Assembly (NCBI RefSeq): GCF_041260665.1
Contig: NZ_JBGCCT010000035.1
Coordinates: 1 to 64,000 of the forward strand
DNA: 64,000 nucleotides
Source of the DNA: Catenulispora sp. GP43
GTDB lineage: Bacteria > Actinomycetota > Actinomycetes > Streptomycetales > Catenulisporaceae
Reading direction: 5' to 3'
The notes under the pieces are model-generated. The model saw only the letters and a list, made by a program, of their open reading frames with translations, did no database searches and was not told where the DNA came from. Shown one piece after another: positions 40,901 to 47,932 of this stretch (the first letter of the stretch is position 1; the number at the start of each line of letters is the position of its first letter). The translations under genes were made by a program, and so were the position numbers.

Positions 40901-41155
40901 TCAGCCGTGGCGGGCAGGTCCGGAGGTCACCGGGTAGGCAACGATGTAGGCCGCTGGCATGTGCGTATCGTGTCGAACCCGGTGTCTGCTCAAGGTGGCC
41001 TCCAGCCGGGTGCGGCATCCCCAGTTCTTCAAGGCCTCGCCTTCGATGACAACCGCAGCGCGACGCCGGTCGACCTTGACGATGACCGGAATTTCAAGCC
41101 GCGCCGCCTCTGCGGCGATCGCGCGGGCCAGCGGAATCAACGGTTCGGAAGCCAC
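40901..41155 (-). CDS. SOS-box-controlled small protein of the AICE
   Basis: An 84-residue protein starting with GTG. Residues 1-20 form a helix (ASEPLIPLARAIAAEAARL), then two strand-like segments (IPVIVKVDRRRAAVVIEG), a helix, and AAYIVAYPVTSG. I recognise no family. TAGGGT lies 6 nt upstream (leaderless), directly joined to a perfect LexA-type box (41167-41184). This makes it a gene expected to be induced by DNA damage. It runs against the replication genes and could link the host SOS response to the behaviour of the element. Confidence 0.65.
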   Translation of the reverse strand: MASEPLIPLARAIAAEAARLEIPVIVKVDRRRAAVVIEGEALKNWGCRTRLEATLSRHRVRHDTHMPAAYIVAYPVTSGPARHG

Positions 41156-41161
41156 GCATCG

Positions 41162-41184
41162 ACCCTATCGAACGAAAGTTCGAT
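41162..41184 (-). promoter_or_regulatory. LexA/SOS box with adjacent -10 box
   Basis: ATCGAAC GAAA GTTCGAT (41167-41184) is a perfect palindrome and contains the actinobacterial SOS-box consensus TCGAAC-N4-GTTCGA. On the reverse strand it immediately precedes and by one base overlaps TAGGGT (41167-41162), the likely -10 of the gene at 40901-41155, so bound LexA would block that promoter. Confidence 0.75.
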
Positions 41185-41331
41185 GCGCTCAAGAGGGTAA
41201 TCCGACCCGGCGAGCCACAACCGAAATCGGTTGGCACGGCAACCCGTCGACAAGCAAGAACGGCGCAGCGCACGGCGGTCGGACGGCCGAGGGCGCGTCA
41301 GATGGCGCCTTGCCCCGACGCCCCACACCCC

Positions 41332-41377
41332 GCACACCACGGCCCGGCCGGTCGACGCCGGCCGGGCCGTGGTGTGC
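41332..41377. repeat. 20-bp perfect stem-loop before the DUF927 gene
   Basis: GCACACCACGGCCCGGCCGG (41332-41351) pairs exactly with 41358-41377 across a 6-nt loop. It ends 34 bp before the ATG at 41412 and has no T tract, so it could be an attenuator, an mRNA stabiliser or part of an origin. Confidence 0.8.
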
Positions 41378-41411
41378 CTGCCCGCACTTCGGCAGAAAGG
41401 GCCGATCCGCG

Positions 41412-43322
41412 ATGCAAGACCCCGAGGGGCCCGACCCCTACAACGACGTCCCACCCCCCGACGAACCCAACGCGCCGGCCGTCGCCGAAGAGCCGGGCAC
41501 GGCCGCGGCTGGTGCGGCGATCCTGCCGCCCGGCCACCGATTCCCCAACGGCTACGAGCTCGACGACGCCGGGATCGTGCTGGTGATCCCGCGCACCGAC
41601 CGCGACGGCGAGCCGCTCGAACCCAAAATCATCCGGGTTTCCTACGGCCCGATTGCCGTGGTTCAGACATACCACTCGCACGAGGGCGACCAGTGGTTTG
41701 ACGTGCGCTGGCACGACGGGTTCAAGACCGTAACCCGCCGCGTGGACGGCACCGTATTGCGCTCCGGCCGCGCCCTGGTCCGTGAGCTTGGGGGCGCCGG
41801 GATCCCGCTGTTCGAGGGCGACTCCCGCGCTGCTGAGCGCTACCTCGCGGCCTACCTGATGACCAACAAAGGAGCCCTGCACATGGAGACAGTCACCGTC
41901 GCCCGACACCTCGGGTGGCAGGAAGACGGCACGTTCGTATCCTGCGACGGCGGTCCGTGGCCGGTTGAGCCCGGCCAGCCCGAACAGCGCCCGATCCTGA
42001 CCGCCTACCGGCCCTCCGGCACCCTGGCCGGGTGGCAGGAGGCGGTGCGCCGGGTCGAGCGCTACCCGGTGGTGCGTGCCGCACTCGCCGCGGCGTTCGC
42101 GCCGGTGCTACTCAAGACTCTGCGGCTGCGATCGGCGACGCTGGACATCTCCGGCCGCTCCACCCGCGGCAAGTCCACCGCCGCGGCGCTGGCGCTGTCG
42201 GCATGGGCCGACCCGTCCAGCGACGCTCAGGGCATGGGCACCTGGAAATCCGGGATCATCATGATTGAGAAGCGTCTCAACCTGGTCCGGGGCCTGCCAA
42301 CCGTGCTGGATGAAACCCGCGTGGTCAAGTCCCCGGACATCGTCGACCAGGTGCTGTATCAGGTCTCCATGGACCAGGGCGCCGCGCGCGGCGGGGGCTG
42401 GGCCTCCATGCTGCCGTGGTCCACCATCCTGATCAGCACCGGGGAACAGCCCGCGCTGTCGTTCACCTCCCACGAGGGCGCCGCGGCCCGGGTCATGTCG
42501 CTGCGCCGAGCACCGTTCGGCACCGGCGGGCCGGCATCGGCCGCGGACGCCATGGCGGTCACCGATGCGATCGGCCGGCACTTCGGCACCGCCGGCCCGG
42601 CGTTCGCCGCCAAGGTGGCGGGCAAGCTGGCCGAGTCGGACGGCGCGGCATGGATCCGCAAGCGCTACGGCGACCTGGTCGAGCGCCACGCTGCCGCGGC
42701 AGACAACGACGTGGCCAAGCGCCGTGCCCCCTGGGTGGCCGCGCTGCACCTCGCCTCGCAGCTCGCCTACGAGTGGGACATCGTGCCGCTCCCGGCTCTC
42801 GCGCTGGAGGTCTGGGCCGACCTGCTCAGCGAGGAATCCGCGCGGGAGGACCGCGGCGGGATGGCGCTGGAAGTCGTGCGTTCCCTGATCGGATCCCAGG
42901 GCCACCGACTTCAGCCCCTCGGCGCGAACGTCAAGGGCGGGCCGACCGTTCCCGCCCCCACCGGCGGGTGGATCGGCGCGCATGTCGAGCGCGACGGCGC
43001 CCCGGCCGTAGCGTTGCTGCCGGACCCGCTGGCCGAAGCTCTCGCGTCGACAACCCCGCCGATCGTGCTCGATGCGGTCCGGGAGGCATGGGCCGAGTCC
43101 GGCACGATCGTCATGGACGGCAAGCGCATGGCCCGGGAAAAGGTCGGCGGTGAGCGCGTGCGCTGCTACGTGTTCACCCGCACCGTGCTCGACGGCGAAC
43201 CCGACGACGACCCGACCCCGCCCGCCGAAGACACGCCGGCCGAACCGGAGTGGCGTAGTGAGCCACTGCCCGACGCCGAGGGATGGCCGACCGGCACGTA
43301 CGGCGCGGACGTCAACGACTGA
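41412..43322 (+). CDS. DUF927-type helicase/ATPase of the replication module
   Basis: A 636-residue protein with the DUF927 ATPase core: an N-terminal beta-rich part, then GRSTRGKS as Walker A (about 247-254), GMGTWKSGI, LPTVLDETR as Walker B (about 296-304), ILISTGEQPALSF (sensor) and RVMSLRRAPFG. DUF927 proteins are superfamily 3-like helicases that work with primases in phages and integrative elements. Being just upstream of Prim-Pol it probably unwinds the element's origin. The C-terminal 130 residues contain a likely winged helix and a Pro/Asp-rich tail. A GAAAGGG site precedes the ATG. Confidence 0.8.
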   Translation: MQDPEGPDPYNDVPPPDEPNAPAVAEEPGTAAAGAAILPPGHRFPNGYELDDAGIVLVIPRTDRDGEPLEPKIIRVSYGPIAVVQTYHSHEGDQWFDVRWHDGFKTVTRRVDGTVLRSGRALVRELGGAGIPLFEGDSRAAERYLAAYLMTNKGALHMETVTVARHLGWQEDGTFVSCDGGPWPVEPGQPEQRPILTAYRPSGTLAGWQEAVRRVERYPVVRAALAAAFAPVLLKTLRLRSATLDISGRSTRGKSTAAALALSAWADPSSDAQGMGTWKSGIIMIEKRLNLVRGLPTVLDETRVVKSPDIVDQVLYQVSMDQGAARGGGWASMLPWSTILISTGEQPALSFTSHEGAAARVMSLRRAPFGTGGPASAADAMAVTDAIGRHFGTAGPAFAAKVAGKLAESDGAAWIRKRYGDLVERHAAAADNDVAKRRAPWVAALHLASQLAYEWDIVPLPALALEVWADLLSEESAREDRGGMALEVVRSLIGSQGHRLQPLGANVKGGPTVPAPTGGWIGAHVERDGAPAVALLPDPLAEALASTTPPIVLDAVREAWAESGTIVMDGKRMAREKVGGERVRCYVFTRTVLDGEPDDDPTPPAEDTPAEPEWRSEPLPDAEGWPTGTYGADVND

Positions 43323-43362
43323 CCCGCGCGCGAAAAAACAGCCCTCCCAAATCCTGATTCTT

Positions 43363-43581
43363 GGGTCCCGAAGAGTTCTTAGAGACTCTTTTACCAGGTC
43401 AGAGGGTGTTTTCAGCGGGACCCGGGTGGGACCCGGACCGGGACCCAACGGGACCCAACGGGACCCGATCATGAAACCGAACCTTGATCGGGTCCCGCCG
43501 GGGCCAGCCCGGTCCCGCCCGGGTCCCACTCGGGTCCCGCTTACTTCGCAGCTCACGGCCCTAAAGCCATTATCGGGACCC
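43363..43581. repeat. Array of GGGACCC repeats in both orientations
   Basis: GGGACCC at 43417, 43428, 43440, 43450, 43460 and 43575; the complement GGGTCCC at 43363, 43490, 43521 and 43532; an imperfect CGGTCCC at 43510. The copies at 43440, 43450 and 43460 are spaced exactly 10 bp. GGGACCCGATC (43460-43470) and GATCGGGTCCC (43486-43496) form an inverted repeat in the middle. One copy reads GACCCGGA (43430-43437). Confidence 0.9.
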
Positions 43582-43621
43582 GTGATCGCTCCCCAGAGAG
43601 ACCCCGAAACTTTTCCGCGCT

Positions 43622-43700
43622 GCGAGGGGGGGCGGGCAATGCCTCCAACCCCGGCCCGCATCTGGGTCGGCTCCCTTGGAGGCATTGCCCGCCCCCTCGC
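43622..43700. repeat. 25-bp inverted repeat before the Prim-Pol gene
   Basis: The left arm (43622-43648) begins GCGAGGG and ends GGCAATGCCTCCAA; the right arm (43676-43700) is its complement TTGGAGGCATTGCC...CCCTCGC, perfect over 25 bp except that the left arm has two extra G in its G run. The loop is 27 nt. The arm ends 25 bp before the Prim-Pol ATG. Confidence 0.9.
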
Positions 43701-43725
43701 GGCCGTCGCCTGAAAGGAACCGGCG

Positions 43726-44850
43726 ATGTCCCGAACCCGACCGCCGGGGCTGCACCTCGCGCTGAGCCTGGCCCAACTCGGATGGCACATCCTCCCCCTG
43801 ACGTGGACCCAAAAGCGCCCCCTGGCCAACTGCGACCAGTGCGAACCCCGCCGCGGCACGGCCCCGCACAACCCGGCCGGATGCCCCTGCATCCCGGCCG
43901 GCCGATGGTGCCACGGAGTGCGCGCGGCCACCATCGACCCCGACCGGCTCACCGCCTGGTGGACCGCCGAACCCCGGGCCGTCCCCGGCGTCGCCACCGG
44001 CCCGTCCGGACTTTGCCTCATCGACATTGACACCGGACACCAGCCCCTCCCAGACAACCTGGCAACCCACCTGTTGCCCGGCATCGACCTATCCGCCGAG
44101 GACATCCCCGCCGCGGAATGGAACGATCGGGCGCGCTTCCGGGACGGACGCGACTCTCTGTCCCTGCTCGCCCGTCTCCGCGGCCGATCAAACCCGTGGC
44201 CACAAGGCGAGGAATACCGCCCCGTCTCCACAGCAACACCCTCCGGCGGCCGGCACCTGTGGTACCGAACCCCCGCACCGGGACTTCACCAGGTCATCGC
44301 CAACACCCGTAAGCCACGCCCCTACGGCCTGGCCTGGCAAGTCGACATCAAAGCCGGGTGGTCCTACGGCATCGCCCCCGGCGCCACGACCGCCGCGGGT
44401 CTCTACAAGCCCCTAAATGGCCACCCGGCACACGTCGGCACCATGCCCCCGTGGAAGGCCGCGGAGGTCATCCGCGTTGCCTCGCAATCCCCGCCGGAGC
44501 CGGCCGTGCATTCCGGGACGGAACGGCGTCGAACTACGGCCGGCAGCAACCACGCGCGGGCATATATCGACGCCATCCTTGCCAACCGGCTCCCACAGAT
44601 CAAAGAGCTACGCAACGGCCGATGGACCGAACTCAGCGCACTGGCCTTTCGCATCGGCGGACACCTCGCCGCAACTGGCATTGACCCCGGCGACATCCCC
44701 CAGCGGCTCATAGACGCCGGATACGCGGCCGGCCTGAGCTACCGCAGAGCCGAAAGTGCCGTCACCAGTTCGCTAGCCAACGGCCAAAACCGACCATGGC
44801 CCATTCCACCATCACGCGCACACTCGGGAGGTTCGCATGCCGCGCGATGA
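43726..44850 (+). CDS. Bifunctional DNA primase/polymerase (RepPP type)
   Basis: A 374-residue Prim-Pol (PF09250) replication protein. LAQLGWHILPLTWTQKRPL starts the domain; WWTAEPRAVPGVATGPSG, the metal-binding LIDIDTGH (about 99-106) and the SGGRHLWY loop (about 172-179) follow, then DIKAGWSYGIAPG. A four-Cys insertion (NCDQC...GCPC, about 35-58) could bind zinc. The C-terminal 100 residues (NHARAYIDAILANRLPQI) are the helical PriCT-like part. AICEs with this gene are called RepPP type. GAAAGGA precedes the ATG. Confidence 0.9.
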   Translation: MSRTRPPGLHLALSLAQLGWHILPLTWTQKRPLANCDQCEPRRGTAPHNPAGCPCIPAGRWCHGVRAATIDPDRLTAWWTAEPRAVPGVATGPSGLCLIDIDTGHQPLPDNLATHLLPGIDLSAEDIPAAEWNDRARFRDGRDSLSLLARLRGRSNPWPQGEEYRPVSTATPSGGRHLWYRTPAPGLHQVIANTRKPRPYGLAWQVDIKAGWSYGIAPGATTAAGLYKPLNGHPAHVGTMPPWKAAEVIRVASQSPPEPAVHSGTERRRTTAGSNHARAYIDAILANRLPQIKELRNGRWTELSALAFRIGGHLAATGIDPGDIPQRLIDAGYAAGLSYRRAESAVTSSLANGQNRPWPIPPSRAHSGGSHAAR

Positions 44851-45037
44851 ACTGCTGACACTCACTCAAGTACTGGCCGAACTGGGTGAGGGCGACAAGC
44901 CGCTACCCCGGTCGACATTCCACGATTGGCGAGCAAAGCAATGCGCGCCCCGCTGTATCAAGTTGCCCAACGGTTCACTCCGCTTCCGGCGTAGTGAACT
45001 TAACCGGTGGCTCGAAAAGCTCGAAGAGGCAGCCTAA
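44837..45037 (+). CDS. xis: Excisionase (MerR-like HTH)
   Basis: A 66-residue winged-helix protein: LLTLTQVLAELGEGDKPLPR, STFHDWRAKQ, CIKLPNGSLRFRRSELNRWL. This is the AlpA/MerR-type fold of recombination directionality factors. Its ATG lies inside the Prim-Pol gene (14-bp overlap) and its stop overlaps the int start as TAATG, the usual rep-xis-int order. GGGAGG lies 6 nt before the ATG. Confidence 0.92.
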   Translation: MPRDELLTLTQVLAELGEGDKPLPRSTFHDWRAKQCAPRCIKLPNGSLRFRRSELNRWLEKLEEAA

Positions 45038-46458
45038 TGACTAAAACGTCGTACGACGTTCGCGTGTACGAAATTGAGGCACGCAAGAATTCTCAGGGCA
45101 AGGTCACGTCATACCGTCTGGAATGGCGAGTCGACGGCGAACGGTTTAAGGACTCGTTCAAGCGTAAGGTGCAGGCGGACAAGTTCCGTTCCGATCTCGT
45201 CTCCGCGGCGAGCAAAGGAACCCCCTTTGACGTGTCGACCGGCCTACCGATGTCGGCAACGTCAGTTCTTAAGCCGCTGGCGTGGTACGCATTCGCGTGC
45301 GACTACACCGATTCGAAGTGGAAGGATGCATCCGCGAAGCATCGTGCGGATATCGCCCGTGTCCTCATGCTCGCGACCCCCATGTTTTTCGTCACCGGAC
45401 GAGGGAAGCCGGATGCCAAGTTGCTCCGGCGTGCGCTCTCTCGCTACGCCTACAACACCAAACAACGAGGGGACGCGCCCGAAGACGTGAAGGCCGCGTT
45501 GGCATGGGTGGAGCGAAACACAAGGAACGTGGATTTCGTCGCGGACGAGGAGGTGTTGCGGAACGTCCTAGACGTCATTACCACAAAGCAGGACGGGACG
45601 CGCATGGCGGCAGTCACGGTCAAGAAGTACCGCGGCATCCTGCATAATGCGCTTCAGCATGCCGTAGTCAAAAAGGCATTGGCCTCCAACCCTCTGACCG
45701 GATTGAGCTGGATTAGCGTAAAGGCCAGTAGCGAAGTCGACCGGCGTTCGGTTCTCAATCCACCGCAGGGGAGAGCGTTTCTCGCCGCCGTGGCGGAAGA
45801 AGAAGCGGCGGGCGGTCGACAACTGGTCGCCATGTTCGGAGCGATGCTCTACTGCGGTCTTCGGCCCGAGGAGGCCGTCGAAGTGGCCGATTACAACCTC
45901 GTTTTGCCTGATCTGGTCAAGAATCCCGAGACAGGAGAGTTGGAGGAACCCCCGGAGGACGACGACTGGGGAGAGCTGTTCGTGGGCCCCGTATCGCCAG
46001 AAGTCGCGCGCGATTGGACGGACAGCGGCGACGTGCGGGACACAAGGAGCATGCCTAAGCACCGGGCCGAGAACGAGACGCGTGGCCCCATTCCCGTTCC
46101 GCCAGTACAGGTCCGGCTCTTCCGGGCCCACCTCAAAGAGTTCGGCGTCGGAGCAAACGGGAGACTCTTCCGTGGCGTCAGGGTCGACCACGTGCCGGGC
46201 ACGACGATTCGCGAGCTTCACCGAAGGGCAAGGGCGAAGGTCCTCAGCAACACCGAACTAGATACGCCGCTTGCCAAGAGGCCGTACGACCTGCGCCACA
46301 CGTGTCTATCAACCCAGCTCAACGCCGGCATCCCACCGCAACAGGTAGCCCAGTGGGCGGGGAACAGCGTTGAGGTGCTGCTCCGCACGTACGCCAAGTG
46401 CCTCACCGGCCAGGCTGACGTCATGCGCAAACGGATGGCCGCAGCGCTGCGGGTGTAG
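45037..46458 (+). CDS. int: Tyrosine-type site-specific integrase
   Basis: A 473-residue tyrosine recombinase. An N-terminal arm-binding region (1-65) and a SAM-like core-binding domain (about 80-215) precede the catalytic domain: Arg in YCGLRPEEA (about 275), RPYDLRHTCLS (Arg and His near 417-420), and the nucleophile Tyr in VEVLLRTYAKC (about 451). In the position often HxxH/W there is QWAGNS, as in many actinobacterial integrases. It ends about 150 bp from attR, whose tRNA-Gln sequence is its target. GC content is lower than in host genes. Translation is coupled to xis. Confidence 0.95.
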   Translation: MTKTSYDVRVYEIEARKNSQGKVTSYRLEWRVDGERFKDSFKRKVQADKFRSDLVSAASKGTPFDVSTGLPMSATSVLKPLAWYAFACDYTDSKWKDASAKHRADIARVLMLATPMFFVTGRGKPDAKLLRRALSRYAYNTKQRGDAPEDVKAALAWVERNTRNVDFVADEEVLRNVLDVITTKQDGTRMAAVTVKKYRGILHNALQHAVVKKALASNPLTGLSWISVKASSEVDRRSVLNPPQGRAFLAAVAEEEAAGGRQLVAMFGAMLYCGLRPEEAVEVADYNLVLPDLVKNPETGELEEPPEDDDWGELFVGPVSPEVARDWTDSGDVRDTRSMPKHRAENETRGPIPVPPVQVRLFRAHLKEFGVGANGRLFRGVRVDHVPGTTIRELHRRARAKVLSNTELDTPLAKRPYDLRHTCLSTQLNAGIPPQQVAQWAGNSVEVLLRTYAKCLTGQADVMRKRMAAALRV

Positions 46459-46614
46459 CCGTGGGGACGTATTGGGGACGGCCCGCCATCGTTGGCCGGT
46501 CACGGCCGGACACAGCCGTACACCAGTTCGGCCGTGTCCGGCACGTCGCTAGAGGTCAGTCCGGGTTTTCGCTGGTTCCGGCGTATGCCACGTGCGCCCC
46601 GGCGAATGCTCTGC

Positions 46615-46661
46615 GCTGATTCTGGTTCAGTTGTTCTAGGTTCGAGTCCTGGTACCCCAGC
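46615..46661 (+). repeat. attR: 47-bp direct repeat, right end of the AICE
   Basis: Identical to the 3' part of tRNA-Gln at 23242-23288. It is not a functional tRNA, as the 5' half is missing. Confidence 0.95.
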
Positions 46662-46667
46662 CTTGCG

Positions 46668-46697
46668 AGAGCGGATCCCCAAGGGATCCGCTCTTTT
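46668..46697 (+). terminator. Original chromosomal terminator of tRNA-Gln
   Basis: AGAGCGGATCCC pairs with GGGATCCGCTCT across a 3-nt loop, then TTTT. Before integration it would have followed the tRNA gene directly. Confidence 0.85.
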
Positions 46698-46784
46698 GCG
46701 TTGCTTGTACGACACTTGCTACTCACGAGTAATTGAGTACCCGCACTCTCCCGCCGATGCCCCCGCCGCCGCCACCCTTGAGGC

Positions 46785-47609
46785 ATGAAGAAGCAATGGG
46801 AGACGTTCTGGGGCCTGGCGTTCTTCGGGGGCCTCGTGGCGCTGGTGGCGCACTTCCTGCACGTCCCCGGGCGGACGATGCTGACCGTCGGGCTCGGCGC
46901 GGTCAGCCTGTACTGGCTCCTGATCATCACCACGGTCCCGTGGAACCTGTACTTCAAGGCGCGGCGGGTCCGGCACGAGATAGGCGTCTCGCGCGAGCGC
47001 GGCATCACGGTGCCGGCGGGGCGCGAGGCCGAGGTGCGGCGCTGGGAACGGTGGCTGCTGTGGCTGGCGCTGGCCGGACACGCGGTGACGGCGGCGGTGG
47101 TGGCCGGCCTCACTTACGCCTCGGGGCACGTCCTGGGCTACTACGTCGCCGCCTTCTACCTGCTCAGCTGTGCGATCCGGCCGGCGGCGGCGTACCTGGC
47201 GTATGTGAAGGCACGGATCGCGAGCCTGCTGAAGGAGACCACGCACCCGCGCGACGACGTGCTGGAGCTCACCACGCAGCTGGCGAGCCTGTCGGCCCAG
47301 GTGGAGGCGCTGCACACGAACATGCACGACGGCCAGGAGCGGGCGTTCCGGGAGCTCGACGACGTCCGCGACGGCCTGCGGGCCGCCGACGCCCGGCTGC
47401 GCGAGGACGTACGGCTCTCCCGCGAGGCCGTGGAGGCCGACCGGGCCGGCCTGCGGACCCGGATCGAGGAGGCCGAGCGGCACGTCGCGACCATCACCCG
47501 GCACTTCGACCAGGCCGTGGACGGCCTCACCGACCAGCGGGAGCTGCTCGGCGGGATCCGGGCCTTCGTGCGGCTGGTGCGGGCCGACGCGGCCGCGGCC
47601 GAGGGGTAG
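46785..47609 (+). CDS. Membrane protein with C-terminal coiled coil
   Basis: A 274-residue chromosomal protein. Two hydrophobic helix pairs (about 8-50 and 85-140) place it in the membrane with a cytoplasmic basic loop between them (FKARRVRHEIGVSRERGI). The C-terminal 120 residues are a long charged coiled coil (VLELTTQLASLSAQVEAL, RTRIEEAERHVATITRHFD). I do not recognise a named family. It is the first gene after the AICE and has its own start (GAGG before ATG). Confidence 0.65.
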   Translation: MKKQWETFWGLAFFGGLVALVAHFLHVPGRTMLTVGLGAVSLYWLLIITTVPWNLYFKARRVRHEIGVSRERGITVPAGREAEVRRWERWLLWLALAGHAVTAAVVAGLTYASGHVLGYYVAAFYLLSCAIRPAAAYLAYVKARIASLLKETTHPRDDVLELTTQLASLSAQVEALHTNMHDGQERAFRELDDVRDGLRAADARLREDVRLSREAVEADRAGLRTRIEEAERHVATITRHFDQAVDGLTDQRELLGGIRAFVRLVRADAAAAEG

Positions 47610-47674
47610 GGCGGCGGGTAAGGCGACAGGCCCGGGGATGCGGCGGCTCGACCGCACCCTCCCGGGCCCGCGAT

Positions 47675-47703
47675 TTGGGCGAACTCCGTCGATCGCCTAA
47701 GAT
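47675..47703 (+). promoter_or_regulatory. Promoter of tRNA-Glu copy 1
   Basis: TTGGGC (47675-47680) and TAAGAT (47698-47703) with 17-nt spacing, about 43 bp before the tRNA. Confidence 0.55.
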
Positions 47704-47745
47704 AGGTCCCGCTGCCGGCGCCTCAGGCGCGGCGGCACTGCTAGG

Positions 47746-47818
47746 GGCCCCGTTGTGTAGCGGCCTAGCACGCTGCCCTCTCAAGGCAGTAGCGCGGGTT
47801 CGAATCCCGTCGGGGCTA
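47746..47818 (+). tRNA. tRNA-Glu (anticodon CTC), copy 1
   Basis: A 73-nt cloverleaf: acceptor GGCCCCG/CGGGGCT (first pair G-U), anticodon stem CTGCC/GGCAG around CTCTCAA (anticodon CTC), T arm GCGGG TTCGAAT CCCGT, discriminator A. The sequence is identical to copy 2. Confidence 0.93.
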
Positions 47819-47824
47819 CCTCAC

Positions 47825-47860
47825 AGTAAGGGCTCTTACGATCTCGTAAGAGCCCTTACT
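47825..47860 (+). terminator. 17-bp perfect stem-loop after tRNA-Glu
   Basis: AGTAAGGGCTCTTACGA pairs fully with 47844-47860 with a 2-nt spacer; A/T-rich at its base. Confidence 0.8.
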
Positions 47861-47932
47861 GCATGTTTGGTGGCATATTGGGCCCGGACTGCCATCAACG
47901 CGTATCAGTACGCACCGCAGGGGGGACTCAGC

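Larger units (their letters stand above)
43323..43725. other. 403-bp non-coding region, candidate origin/clt
   Basis: No gene fits here. It contains ten GGGACCC-type heptamers plus one imperfect copy and a 25-bp inverted repeat, and lies between the helicase and Prim-Pol genes, the place expected for the replication origin of an AICE. Confidence 0.6.
23242..46661. mobile_element. AICE (integrative and conjugative element) in tRNA-Gln, RepPP/Prim-Pol type
   Basis: About 23.4 kb bounded by the 47-bp repeat. It has all AICE modules: tyrosine integrase beside attR, excisionase, Prim-Pol replication protein, DUF927 helicase, SSB, an FtsK/TraB-type translocase, Spd-like membrane proteins, a Nudix protein resembling pSAM2 Pif, and GntR regulators. 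Cargo at the left (24594-28536) is of visibly lower GC than the host. No module looks disrupted, so the element may still excise and transfer. Confidence 0.92.

Noticed and set aside
46615-46661. Second tRNA-Gln gene
   Set aside because: Only the 3' 47 bp are present; the 5' half and D arm are absent, so it is attR and not a gene.
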